Below, piece after piece: positions 52,611-60,248 of a stretch of 64,000 nt of DNA. The translations under genes and the position numbers were made by a program. The notes under the pieces were generated by a model, which was given only the letters and a program-made list of their open reading frames with translations, searched no databases and had not been told where the DNA came from. Each line of letters starts with the position of its first letter. Position 1 is the first letter of the stretch. This DNA comes from Janthinobacterium sp. 61 (GTDB lineage Bacteria; Pseudomonadota; Gammaproteobacteria; Burkholderiales; Burkholderiaceae_D): contig NZ_PJMQ01000001.1 of assembly GCF_002846335.1 (NCBI RefSeq), positions 496,001 to 560,000 on the forward strand. Direction: 5' to 3'.

Positions 52611-52890
52611 TATTGGCAGTCGCCCCTTGCGTACGGGCCATGCGACGGCGCCGTAGGCGGTACAGTGCCGCGCCTGTCAATGTCGCAATGCTCTTGCCTG
52701 CGTGCCGCTTACTCATATGGAAGCAACATGAATGCACGGTATCGCACTGCGATCGTCGTCCTGTGCGCCGGCCTGCGCGGTCGAATTGCAGGAACGCATG
52801 GGCGTTTCGCTGCAGGACGATGTCTGGCAGCGCTAGCTGTCCTTTCCGCCGCATGATGCGACGGCGTTCGCATATCCCGCATGCGCACAA
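52611..52890. other. Degenerate gap before the DUF2325 gene
   Basis: About 280 bp. A 34-codon frame (52732-52836) ends ELQERMGVSLQDDVWQR but has a weak ribosome site and may be a gene scrap. On the minus strand a basic frame begins MSKRHAGKSIATL but lacks support. I treat the stretch as decayed DNA. Confidence 0.35.
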
Positions 52891-52914
52891 ATAGTAATGA
52901 TTCTCATTTATAAT
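52891..52914 (+). promoter_or_regulatory. Fur box and overlapping -10 element
   Basis: The stretch AGTAATGATTCTCATTTAT matches the 19-bp Fur consensus GATAATGATAATCATTATC at most core positions and has an AATGA/TCATT inverted core. TATAAT at 52909-52914 overlaps its right end, so Fur-Fe(II) would block this promoter. It is about 63 bp upstream of the DUF2325 start. Confidence 0.75.
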
Positions 52915-52976
52915 GCAGATCCATGAGGTATTGATGGGTTGGCGCCCCGGCGCCACGCTCGGTGAAGGAGGGCAAG

Positions 52977-53654
52977 ATGGGCAGTGTGTATGGCAAGGAG
53001 GACGTGATCGCGCATGAGCATCGCGTACTGATGGGTGAATATGGCCGCGCGCAGGCGCGCTGCAGTGCGCAGCTGGCCGCGCAGGCTGCCCGTATCGCGC
53101 AGCTGGATTCGGAATTGATGCGCGCGCGGGCGCAAGTCGTGATCCGTGATACGCAGCTGGCGCTGGCACGCGACGAGCTGGCTGAACTGGCGGCCAGCGT
53201 GCCGGGCTTGCCTACGCGTGCGCGGCTGGCCCGCCGGGTCGAGTGGCTCGGTGAGCGCGTGCAGGAATTGATGCGCGAGTTGCTGCGCTTGCAGTGGCTG
53301 CCCGTGCCAGGCTTGCAGGCCGACGTACGTGAGAAAGCCGTGCTGTATGTGGGCAGCTATTTGACCCAGGATGCGGGCCAGGTTGCGCACGGTGCGCACA
53401 TGGCGCAGCAGGCCGTCGAGCAGGCTGGTGGACGCTTCCTGCACCACGCTGGCGGCGACGCTGGTGCCGACGATGCGGCGGCGCTGGAAGCGGGCCTGGT
53501 GGCGGCCGACCTGGTGATTTGCCAGACGGGCTGCGTCAGCCACGATGCCTATTGGCGCGTGCATGACCACTGCCGGCGCACGGGCAAGCAGTGCGTGCTG
53601 GTGGACCAGCCGCAAGCCATGCATTTTGTGCGCAAGGAGGCGCTGGTCACCTGA
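52977..53654 (+). CDS. DUF2325 domain-containing protein, iron-regulated
   Basis: 225 residues from ATG 52977 (GGAGG at 6-7 bp). The N-terminal half is helical/coiled-coil (AQLAAQAARIAQLDSELMRARAQVVIRDTQLALA). The C-terminal domain is DUF2325: VLYVGSYLTQDAGQVAHGAHMAQQAVEQAGG..., LVAADLVICQTGCVSHDAYWRVHDHCRRTGKQCVLVDQP. CxxxH spacing in the C-terminal region hints at metal binding. The Fur box implies a role under iron limitation; the function is unknown. Confidence 0.82.
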   Translation: MGSVYGKEDVIAHEHRVLMGEYGRAQARCSAQLAAQAARIAQLDSELMRARAQVVIRDTQLALARDELAELAASVPGLPTRARLARRVEWLGERVQELMRELLRLQWLPVPGLQADVREKAVLYVGSYLTQDAGQVAHGAHMAQQAVEQAGGRFLHHAGGDAGADDAAALEAGLVAADLVICQTGCVSHDAYWRVHDHCRRTGKQCVLVDQPQAMHFVRKEALVT

Positions 53655-53729
53655 CTTTCGTGCCGCTTAACGCCGGCTTAATCCGCATGGGTCACAATGG
53701 CCATCCATTCGACGTGATAGAGAGTGCCC

Positions 53730-54557
53730 ATGCTGTCCCTGCAAATCGGCCCCCTGGCCCTTCCTACGGGCCTGGTCCTGCTGTTCGTTTCCCTGTGCGT
53801 CGCTTACGGCGTCGCGTGGTGGCTGCGGCGGTACCGCCAGTTGCCGGACGCCGGCCCCCTTGTTTCCGACTTGCTGATCGCCGGCCTGCTGGCGGCGCGG
53901 CTGGCGTTTGTCTTGCGCTGGCATGAACAGTATCTGGCTGCGCCCTGGTCCATCCTGAATATCCGCGACGGCGGCTTCATGGCGCCGGCCGGCATCGCTG
54001 CCGCGCTGGCCATCGCCGCGTGGCGCTGCCGGCGTCCCGCCATGGCGGCCATGCGGCGGCCCCTGGCCATCAGCGTGGCGTCCGGCGCGCTGGCCTGGGG
54101 TGTGTTGAGCGCGGGCGTGGGGCTGGCCTATGACAAGCCGACAGCCTTGCCGGCCGTGGCCCTGCATACGCTAGCCGGCGCGCCAACGACTCTGGCGGCG
54201 TTCGCCGGCGGCAAGCCCATGGTCGTCAATCGGTGGGCCAGCTGGTGCCCGCCATGCCGGCGCGAAATGCCCGTTCTGGCAGCCGCGCAGCAGGCGCGCG
54301 CCGATATCGTCTTCGTGTATGCCAACCAGCGCGAAGAGGCGGCGGCCGCCAGCGCTTTCCTGGACAGTAGCGGCGTGACCCTGCGCAATGTGGTGCTCGA
54401 CAGCGAGGCGGCACTGGGCAAGGCGGCCGGTTCCTCGGCCTTGCCCACCACCCTGTTTTATGACGCGCAGGGGCGCCTGGTCGATACCCACCTGGGCGAA
54501 CTGTCCGATGCCTCGCTGGCCAGCAAGCTGCAGAAAATCGCCGCGCCTGCGCCGTAA
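53730..54557 (+). CDS. LGT-like membrane domain fused to TlpA-type thioredoxin
   Basis: 275 residues from ATG 53730. The first about 135 residues have four membrane segments and resemble prolipoprotein diacylglyceryl transferase: LSLQIGPLALPTGLVLLF, LIAGLLAARLAFVLRWHEQYL, PWSILNIRDGGFMAPAGIAAAL. The C-terminal about 140 residues form a TlpA/ResA-like periplasmic thioredoxin with WASWCPPCRREMPVLA and cis-Pro ALPTTLFYD. It probably provides membrane-anchored disulfide reduction, perhaps for c-type cytochromes or metalloproteins. Conserved LGT catalytic Arg/His are not all evident, so transferase activity is doubtful. Confidence 0.8.
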   Translation: MLSLQIGPLALPTGLVLLFVSLCVAYGVAWWLRRYRQLPDAGPLVSDLLIAGLLAARLAFVLRWHEQYLAAPWSILNIRDGGFMAPAGIAAALAIAAWRCRRPAMAAMRRPLAISVASGALAWGVLSAGVGLAYDKPTALPAVALHTLAGAPTTLAAFAGGKPMVVNRWASWCPPCRREMPVLAAAQQARADIVFVYANQREEAAAASAFLDSSGVTLRNVVLDSEAALGKAAGSSALPTTLFYDAQGRLVDTHLGELSDASLASKLQKIAAPAP

Positions 54558-54577
54558 GGCGCCTCGCGTCCAGATTC

Positions 54578-54612
54578 AGCCGTTCATCCGCGAGGATGCG
54601 CGGCTTTTTTTT
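54578..54612 (+). terminator. Terminator after the LGT-TlpA gene
   Basis: AGCCG-TT-CATCC pairs with GGATG-CG-CGGCT around GCGA, followed by eight T. A clear Rho-independent terminator that separates it from dmeR. Confidence 0.85.
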
Positions 54613-54639
54613 ACCCCTTGCCGCTGCCCGGCTCTCTTT

Positions 54640-54663
54640 GATAGTATACCCCCCTATAGTATT
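54640..54663 (+). promoter_or_regulatory. DmeR/RcnR-type operator upstream of dmeR
   Basis: Contains ATAGTATA, then six C, then TATAGTAT: AT-rich repeats flanking a C-tract, as in RcnR/DmeR operators. I recall nearly the same sequence as the published DmeR site of Rhizobium. It ends 15 bp before the dmeR ATG, so the repressor would cover the promoter. Confidence 0.8.
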
Positions 54664-54678
54664 TATCGAGGTGGAATC

Positions 54679-54954
54679 ATGGGACACACAGCGCACAACA
54701 AGACCAAGTTGCTCAATCGCGTGAAGCGCATCCGCGGCCAAGTGGAAGGCCTGGAGCGGGGCCTGGAAGAGGGCCGCGACTGCGGCGAAGTGCTGCAGCT
54801 GATCGCCGCCGTGCGTGGCGCCGTGAATGGCCTGATGGCCGAAGTCATCGAAGAGCACTTGCGCGAGCACGTGGCCAGCCCCGATCTGGCCAGCGACGAG
54901 CGTGCCAGGGGCGCCGACGACATCGCGGGCATCCTGCGCACCTACCTCAAATAA
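54679..54954 (+). CDS. dmeR: Ni/Co-responsive CsoR/RcnR-family repressor
   Basis: 91 residues. All-helical CsoR fold. Metal ligands typical of RcnR are in place: His3, Cys35 (RDCGEV), His60 and His64 (EEHLREH). The FrmR pattern would have Glu at 64 instead. NRVKRIRGQVEGLERGL is the basic DNA-binding helix. It derepresses on binding Ni(II) or Co(II). It is co-transcribed with the CDF exporter 17 bp downstream. Confidence 0.9.
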   Translation: MGHTAHNKTKLLNRVKRIRGQVEGLERGLEEGRDCGEVLQLIAAVRGAVNGLMAEVIEEHLREHVASPDLASDERARGADDIAGILRTYLK

Positions 54955-54971
54955 TCATCGGAGAGACCAGC

Positions 54972-55949
54972 ATGAAACTGCAACATATCGAGGAAGACCT
55001 CTCCGCCTGGCAGCACGAACACGTCTTTGGCGGGGCCAGCGACAAGGCGGAACGCCGCGCGCGCATCGTCATGTGGATCACCCTGGCCACCATGGTGCTG
55101 GAAATCGTCGCCGGCTGGTGGTACAACTCCATGGCCCTGCTGGCCGATGGCTGGCATATGAGTTCGCACGCGCTGGCCATCGGCCTGGCCGCCTTTGCGT
55201 ATGCGGCCGCGCGCCGCTATGCGCGCGATCCCCGCTTTGCTTTCGGCACGTGGAAGATCGAAGTGCTGGCCGGCTACACCAGCGCCATCCTGCTGCTGGG
55301 CGTGGCCGTGCTGATGGTGGCCGCTTCCGTCGAGCGCCTGTTCTCGCCGCAGCCCATCCACTATCCGCAGGCGATGGCGGTGGCGGCCTTCGGCCTGCTG
55401 GTGAATCTGGTGTGCGCGCTGATCCTCGGCGGGCACCACGACCACGAGCATCACCATGGTCACGGCCACGATCATCATGATCACCACGGTCATCACGACC
55501 ACCATGGCCATGGCGAAGACCTGAACATGAAGGCCGCGTACATCCACGTGCTGGCCGACGCCGCCACCTCCGTGCTGGCCATCCTTGCGCTGGGCGGCGC
55601 GTGGGCTTACGGCTGGCGCTGGCTCGATCCCGTGATGGGCATCGTCGGTGCCATACTGGTGGCCCTGTGGGCGAAAAAGCTGATGCACGAGACGGGCAAG
55701 GTCCTGCTGGACCGCGAGATGGATCACCCCGTGGTGGAGGAAATCCGCGAGGCGGTAGAAGTGGAAAACGCCGGCGACACGCCGCGCATCGTCGACCTGC
55801 ACGTCTGGAGAGTCGGCAGGCAGCTGTACTCGTGCGCCTTGTCCGTCGTCAGCCGCGATCCCTCGCTGACAGGTGCCAAGCTGCGCGCGCGCATCGGCAT
55901 CCACGAGGAAATTGTCCACAGCACCATCGAGATTATTCGTCGAGCTTGA
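54972..55949 (+). CDS. dmeF: CDF-family Ni(II)/Co(II) efflux transporter
   Basis: 325 residues. N-terminal Trp-Gln-His-Glu-His (WQHEHVF), then six membrane segments. TM2 carries the HxxxD-like metal site [16 protein letters not shown]5 has [14 protein letters not shown]. Between TM4 and TM5 a His-rich loop ([18 protein letters not shown]) of about 30 residues is typical of DmeF. The C-terminal domain (about 240-325) is the CDF cytosolic fold. It exports divalent Ni/Co in exchange for protons. Confidence 0.93.
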   Translation: MKLQHIEEDLSAWQHEHVFGGASDKAERRARIVMWITLATMVLEIVAGWWYNSMALLADGWHMSSHALAIGLAAFAYAAARRYARDPRFAFGTWKIEVLAGYTSAILLLGVAVLMVAASVERLFSPQPIHYPQAMAVAAFGLLVNLVCALILGGHHDHEHHHGHGHDHHDHHGHHDHHGHGEDLNMKAAYIHVLADAATSVLAILALGGAWAYGWRWLDPVMGIVGAILVALWAKKLMHETGKVLLDREMDHPVVEEIREAVEVENAGDTPRIVDLHVWRVGRQLYSCALSVVSRDPSLTGAKLRARIGIHEEIVHSTIEIIRRA

Positions 55950-56040
55950 CAATGATGGCGAAAAAAGCGCGCTGATACGGGGCGTAGGCACTATACTGTC
56001 GGCTTTTACAGCACACGCTGTTCACCAGACAGAGAAGAAA

Positions 56041-56382
56041 ATGAGCACATTACCACCATGCCCGCAATGCAAATCCGAATTCACGTATGAAGACGGCAGC
56101 CAGTTGATCTGCCCTGAATGCGCGCATGAATGGTCGGCCACGGCAGGCGAAGCGGCGGAAGAGGGCGCCAGGGTGTACCGCGATTCGGCCGGCAACATCC
56201 TGCAGGATGGCGACACGGTCAGCGTCATCAAGGACTTGAAATTGAAGGGTGGCGGCGGTGTCGTCAAGATGGGCACCAAGGTCAAGAACATCCGCCTGGT
56301 CGACAGCGACCACGATATCGACTGCAAGATCGACGGCTTCGGTTCCATGAGCCTGAAGACGGAATTCGTCAAGAAGGTGTAA
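56041..56382 (+). CDS. PhnA-like zinc-ribbon protein (YjdM family)
   Basis: 113 residues. An N-terminal zinc ribbon ([28 protein letters not shown]) and a C-terminal SH3-like domain ([52 protein letters not shown]). This is YjdM, historically named PhnA but not the phosphonoacetate hydrolase. No phosphonate genes are near. Its function is not established. Terminator at 56399. Confidence 0.92.
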   Translation: MSTLPPCPQCKSEFTYEDGSQLICPECAHEWSATAGEAAEEGARVYRDSAGNILQDGDTVSVIKDLKLKGGGGVVKMGTKVKNIRLVDSDHDIDCKIDGFGSMSLKTEFVKKV

Positions 56383-56398
56383 CGCTTTTACCCGTAAC

Positions 56399-56436
56399 AC
56401 GGCGCGCTGGCTTCATTCCTGCGCGCCGTTTTTTTA
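56399..56436 (+). terminator. Terminator after phnA-like gene
   Basis: ACGGCGCGC (56399-56407) pairs with GCGCGCCGT (56421-56429), followed by a T-run to 56436. Confidence 0.9.
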
Positions 56437-56446
56437 TTCAGAATCC

Positions 56447-57475
56447 ATGCAAATCGATCATCTCCGCCAGCGCCTGCGCGCGCTGGGCGCCAAGCCCCTG
56501 CACGAACAGCGCGTGCTGCGCGACTGGATACAGGGTCAGCCGCACGACCAGGGCCGGCGCCGCGCCGAAGACTTTTTGCCGCTGCCCGTGCGCGAGGCTT
56601 TGCCTGCGCTCGACCTCGAATTACAGGGCATGCTGAAGTTGCTCAGCACCCATCCGGGCGCCGACGGGTCCGCGCGCCTGCTGGTGGGGCTGCACGACGG
56701 CCAGACGGTGGAAAGCGTGCTGCTGCCGCGCGACGGCCTGTGCGTATCGAGCCAGGTCGGTTGCGCTGTCGGCTGCCAGTTCTGCATGACGGGCCGCGAC
56801 GGCTTGATCCGCCAGGTGACCAGCGGCGAGATCGTGGCACAGGTGGTACTGGCGCGCACCCTGCGCCCCGTGAAAAAAGTCGTCTTCATGGGCATGGGTG
56901 AACCGGCGCATAACCTGAACAATGTGATGGAAGCGATCGAACTGCTGGGCACCGAGGGCAATATCGGCCACAAGAACCTGGTGTTTTCCACGGTGGGCGA
57001 CCCGCGCGCCTTCGAGCGCCTGCCGCAAGGGCGCGTCAAGCCGGCGCTGGCCCTGTCCCTGCATACGACCAAGCCGGATCTGCGCGAACAGCTGCTGCCG
57101 CGCGCGCCAAAGTTGTCGCCGCGCGAACTGGTGGACTTCGGCGAATCGTATGCGCGCCTCACCAGCTACCCGGTGCAATATCAATGGACCCTGATGGAAG
57201 GCGTGAACGATGGCGATGACGAGATGGACGGCATCGTGGCGCTCCTGAAGGGCAAGTACGCCGTGCTTAACATGATCCCGTACAACACCATCGATGACTT
57301 GCCGTTCAAGCGCCCCAGCTGGGAAAAGGCGCGCGCCATTGCCGCCGCCCTGCACGAGCGGGGGGTGCTGACCAAATTGCGCGATTCGGCCGGGCAGGAT
57401 GTGGAGGGCGGCTGCGGGCAGTTGCGCGCACGCGCAGCAAAGGGCAAGAAAATGATCGAGATACACGTAGCGTAG
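56447..57475 (+). CDS. RlmN/Cfr-family radical SAM methyltransferase (paralogue)
   Basis: 342 residues. Radical SAM CxxxCxxC in GCAVGCQFCMTGRDGLIRQ, then VVFMGMGEPAHNLNNVMEAI and a C-terminal catalytic Cys in VEGGCGQLRAR. RlmN and Cfr methylate A2503 of 23S rRNA using two cysteines, both present here. The sequence is diverged from housekeeping RlmN: no NPFPxTPF-like and altered surrounding of the Cys motif. It may act on another RNA. It starts in a leaderless position 10 bp after the phnA terminator. Confidence 0.88.
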   Translation: MQIDHLRQRLRALGAKPLHEQRVLRDWIQGQPHDQGRRRAEDFLPLPVREALPALDLELQGMLKLLSTHPGADGSARLLVGLHDGQTVESVLLPRDGLCVSSQVGCAVGCQFCMTGRDGLIRQVTSGEIVAQVVLARTLRPVKKVVFMGMGEPAHNLNNVMEAIELLGTEGNIGHKNLVFSTVGDPRAFERLPQGRVKPALALSLHTTKPDLREQLLPRAPKLSPRELVDFGESYARLTSYPVQYQWTLMEGVNDGDDEMDGIVALLKGKYAVLNMIPYNTIDDLPFKRPSWEKARAIAAALHERGVLTKLRDSAGQDVEGGCGQLRARAAKGKKMIEIHVA

Positions 57476-57499
57476 AACCGGGGTCAGCGGCGTAGCGGC

Positions 57500-57583
57500 G
57501 TAGGTCGGATTAGCGGGAACCGCGTAATCCGACATTGCGAGGCCAACAATGGTGTCGGATGACGCTCCGCTAATCCGACCTAC
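57500..57583. repeat. Interspersed palindromic element, GTAGGTCGG family, copy 2
   Basis: Starts GTAGGTCGGATTAGCG and ends GCTAATCCGACCTAC, inverted ends, with internal CGTAATCCGACATTG and CAACAATGGTGTCGGATGACG. The same structure as 15181-15277. A half-site of the GGGGTCAG type lies just before it at 57480. Confidence 0.75.
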
Positions 57584-57588
57584 TCGGC

Positions 57589-57993
57589 TCACACCCCACC
57601 CAGCAAATCGTTTTCATTCAGGATTGCAAACGCGATCTCGGGATGCGCGGCCAGGCAGCGCCGCACGGCGGCCGGAATGGCGGCGCGCGTCTTGCGGCAC
57701 AGGCCGGGTTGCTCCACCAGGCGTATCTGGAAGCCGCGCACGGTGCGCACTTCGCCGCCGCCCGGCGCGATCTGCAGTTCCACGCCCAGGTTCTTCTTCA
57801 GCAGCAGCTGCAGCTTCTGCAGCTGCGCATGCGTGGCGATGCCTTCGATGTGGGCTAGCAGGCGCTTTTCTTCCGTCAGGTTCAGTCGCAGGATGGCAAC
57901 GTCTGTCTGCGGATCGTGCAGCAGCCGCTCGCGCTCGCAGTCGCACAGCTGCGGCGGGCACTCCTTGCGGACTTCAAAATCGACGATGCGCAT
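57589..57993 (-). CDS. Conserved hypothetical protein with N-terminal Cys cluster
   Basis: 134 residues. The N-terminus has VRKECPPQLCDCERERLL with three cysteines, and two more lie in PGLCRKT and RRCLAAHPE. The middle is helical (LTEEKRLLAHIEGIATHAQLQKLQLLLKKNLGVELQ). I do not recognise the family. It may bind metal. The 3' end is next to the palindromic repeat. Confidence 0.6.
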   Translation of the reverse strand: MRIVDFEVRKECPPQLCDCERERLLHDPQTDVAILRLNLTEEKRLLAHIEGIATHAQLQKLQLLLKKNLGVELQIAPGGGEVRTVRGFQIRLVEQPGLCRKTRAAIPAAVRRCLAAHPEIAFAILNENDLLGGV

Positions 57994-58055
57994 GCTGGTA
58001 TTCCAATGGCGATCCCGGATGAATCAAGTATCGTCCGCCACCTGGCGCGTGTCAA

Positions 58056-58283
58056 TCAGCGCGGGCTGACGATCAGGCGCCAGCGGATGGCACCTTGCTC
58101 GCTGCTGTGCTGGTGATGGTTTTGCGGCGGCATGACGTGGCCTTCCGTGGACACAATTTCATGCGCGCAGCCATCGCAGCGATAGATGCCCGAATACGGC
58201 ACGGCTTCGCCGGGCGAGGTCAGTTCATCGAAGCGTGGGTGCATGGAGCGGGCCACGTAGCTGGGGTTCTTGTAGTCGGCCAT
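58056..58283 (-). CDS. Small zinc-ribbon-like protein (YjzC-type)
   Basis: 75 residues. GEAVPYSGIYRCDGCAHEIVSTEGHVMPPQNHHQHS resembles the YjzC-type/'protein L' fold, with a CxxC pair followed by a His cluster that could complete a metal site. Function unknown. It ends with IRWRLIVSPR. Divergent from trpF. Confidence 0.6.
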   Translation of the reverse strand: MADYKNPSYVARSMHPRFDELTSPGEAVPYSGIYRCDGCAHEIVSTEGHVMPPQNHHQHSSEQGAIRWRLIVSPR

Positions 58284-58408
58284 GGATTACTCGGGAAGTG
58301 GGTGGCCCCCATTCTGGCACACAATCGTGCGCGGCCTTGACCGCGTGTCTTGGCGTGCGCGCTACCCTGTGTTGTAATGTTGATCATCCCGATTGAGCGC
58401 GCAAGGCC

Positions 58409-59086
58409 ATGAGAACCCGTATCAAGATTTGCTGCATCGCTTCCATCGACGAAGCGCAACTGGCGATTGCCGCCGGCGCCGATGCGCTGGGCCTGGTGGC
58501 CGCCATGCCGTCCGGCCCCGGCCCGATTCCCGACGCGCGCATCGCGCAGATCGCCGCCTGGACTCCGCCGCCCGTCGCCACGTTCTTGCTGACGTCCGAA
58601 ACGACGGCGCAGCGCATTGTGGAACATGTGCGCGCCACGCAGCCGTCCACCGTGCAGATCGTCGGGCATATCGACCCAGGCGAAGCGGCGCAGCTGGCGC
58701 GCCTGCTGCCGCACGTGCGGCGCGTGCAGGTGATCCACGTGGAAGGGCCGGAGGCTTTGGCGCTGATTCCCGCCTACGCGCCCCATGTGCATGCCTTCCT
58801 GCTCGACTCGGGCCGCCCTGGCGCTGCCGTGCCGGAATTGGGCGGTACGGGCCGCCCGCACGACTGGTCCGTCAGCGCGCGCTTCGTGCGGGCCAGCCCC
58901 CGCCCTGTCTTCCTGGCCGGTGGGCTGGACGACACCAACGTGGCCGACGCGCTGCGCCAGGTACGCCCCTACGGCATCGACCTTTGCTCGCGCGTGCGCA
59001 CCGACGGCAAGCTCGATGTGATGAAGCTGGCCTTGCTGATGGGGGCCGTGCGCGATGTGGATGCGGCACTGTACGCGGAAGGTTAA
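58409..59086 (+). CDS. trpF: Phosphoribosylanthranilate isomerase-like (TrpF)
   Basis: 225 residues. TIM-barrel motifs of TrpF: RIKICCIASIDEAQLAIAAGADALG (catalytic Cys), AFLLDSGRP (catalytic Asp), LGGTGRPHDW and FLAGGLDDTNVADALRQV. Compared with standard TrpF, KICGxT is KICCIAS and VQLHG is VQIVGH, so substrate affinity may differ. It isomerises phosphoribosylanthranilate in tryptophan synthesis. No other trp genes are near. It may be a paralogue with another substrate. Confidence 0.7.
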   Translation: MRTRIKICCIASIDEAQLAIAAGADALGLVAAMPSGPGPIPDARIAQIAAWTPPPVATFLLTSETTAQRIVEHVRATQPSTVQIVGHIDPGEAAQLARLLPHVRRVQVIHVEGPEALALIPAYAPHVHAFLLDSGRPGAAVPELGGTGRPHDWSVSARFVRASPRPVFLAGGLDDTNVADALRQVRPYGIDLCSRVRTDGKLDVMKLALLMGAVRDVDAALYAEG

Positions 59087-59991
59087 ACGGCCGTTGCCAA
59101 GGCGTTCATCTCGCGCACGAACGCTTCTGTAAACGCGGCCACCATGCCGCTGGCGGCGCGTGGCGAGATCAGGCCCACGATGGAATGTGATTCTTCGTCC
59201 GGCAGCGCTATAAAACACACGCCGGGCGGCGCCACCAGGCGCATGCTGTCGGGGACGATGGCGATGCCCATGTTGGCCTCGATCAGGTTCAGCTGCGAGG
59301 TCTTGCGCGACAGGGCGCGCGCCGCCTTCGGAAAGAAGCCCTGCGCCAGGCAAAGGCCCGCCACCAGGTAGCTCAGGCCACCGCGGTCCTTGTGCGGGAT
59401 CGAGACGAACGCTTCGTCGCGCAGGGCGGCAATCGTCGTGCGCTCCAGCGCGGCCAGCGGCGAGGCCGACGACACGGCCACCACCAGTTTTTCCGCAAAC
59501 AGTTCGTGTACGACGATATTGGCGTGCTTGCGCAAGGTGGGCAGGCGCACCAGGCCCAGGTCGGCGCGGCCTTCCTCGATATCGGCTGCCTGGTTTTCCG
59601 ACGATCCCTTTGATATATCCAGCGAAACGCCTGGAAACTGCGCCAGCAGGCGGTTCAGCACGGCGCCGATGGCGGGCGTGAGGGTGACGGAACTTGAATG
59701 CAGCAGGCGGATGATGCCTTGCGCGCCTTGCCCTACATGGCGGGTCTGGCGCACGGTTTCGTCGATGTCTTCGAGGATGCGTTTGGCGCGTTCATAAAAT
59801 ACCTGGCCCGCCGGCGTCAGTTCGATGTGGCGCGCGTCGCGCGTCAGCAGCAGCGCTTGCACCTCGCCTTCCAGCTCCTTGATCTGCCGGCTCAGGGCCG
59901 ACTGCGCGATATACAGCTTTTCCGCCGCACGCGAGTAGCTGCCCGCATCGACGATTTCGACAAAATAGCGGAACTGTCTGATGGAAATCAA
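59083..59991 (-). CDS. LysR-family transcriptional regulator
   Basis: 302 residues from a TTG start with AAGG upstream. LysR N-terminal HTH: ISIRQFRYFVEIVDAGSYSRAAEKLYIAQSALSRQIKELE. An effector domain of two alpha/beta lobes follows (IIRLLHSSSVTLTPAIGAVLNRLLAQFPGVSLDI). Target unknown; it converges with trpF with a 4-bp overlap. It is divergent from the small membrane-peptide gene, though no clear target pathway is visible. Confidence 0.92.
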   Translation of the reverse strand: MISIRQFRYFVEIVDAGSYSRAAEKLYIAQSALSRQIKELEGEVQALLLTRDARHIELTPAGQVFYERAKRILEDIDETVRQTRHVGQGAQGIIRLLHSSSVTLTPAIGAVLNRLLAQFPGVSLDISKGSSENQAADIEEGRADLGLVRLPTLRKHANIVVHELFAEKLVVAVSSASPLAALERTTIAALRDEAFVSIPHKDRGGLSYLVAGLCLAQGFFPKAARALSRKTSQLNLIEANMGIAIVPDSMRLVAPPGVCFIALPDEESHSIVGLISPRAASGMVAAFTEAFVREMNALATAV

Positions 59992-60094
59992 TCGTATGCC
60001 TTTTCGAGATCGGTGACTGCCTGATTTGATATTAGCCTTGCCCCGGCGTTCAGGCTACAGTGGATTGCTCTGCTGTCACTGCAAAGGAAAGGCC

Positions 60095-60193
60095 ATGCTG
60101 GAATTGATCGGGTTGCTGGGTTTGCTCGTCAGTATTATCGCAAAACTGATTTTCGTCCAGATCGGTGGAGCTGATGATGGCAAGGAGGATTGA
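60095..60193 (+). CDS. Small single-pass membrane peptide (32 residues)
   Basis: ATG 60095, preceded by AAAGGAAAGG at 4-6 bp. The peptide begins MLELIGLLGLLVSIIAKLIF and has one hydrophobic helix (about 3-22) and an acidic tail, DDGKED. Short, so chance is possible, but the ribosome site and composition are as expected of small membrane proteins. Unknown function; divergent from the LysR gene. Confidence 0.5.
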   Translation: MLELIGLLGLLVSIIAKLIFVQIGGADDGKED

Positions 60194-60221
60194 GAGGGAA
60201 TCAACCCAACGGCGTAAAGCT

Positions 60222-60248
60222 GGGGTCAGACCCGTCGGGTCTGACCCC
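60222..60248. repeat. Palindromic repeat GGGGTCAGACCC family, copy 3
   Basis: GGGGTCAGACCC and GGGTCTGACCCC around GTC: identical to the 24624 copy except for the central base. It overlaps the 3' end of the PPTase gene. Confidence 0.75.

Noticed and set aside
52732..52836. 34-codon frame before the Fur box
   Set aside because: Weak ribosome site and no match to HemP or other small Fur-regulated proteins. The surrounding DNA looks decayed.
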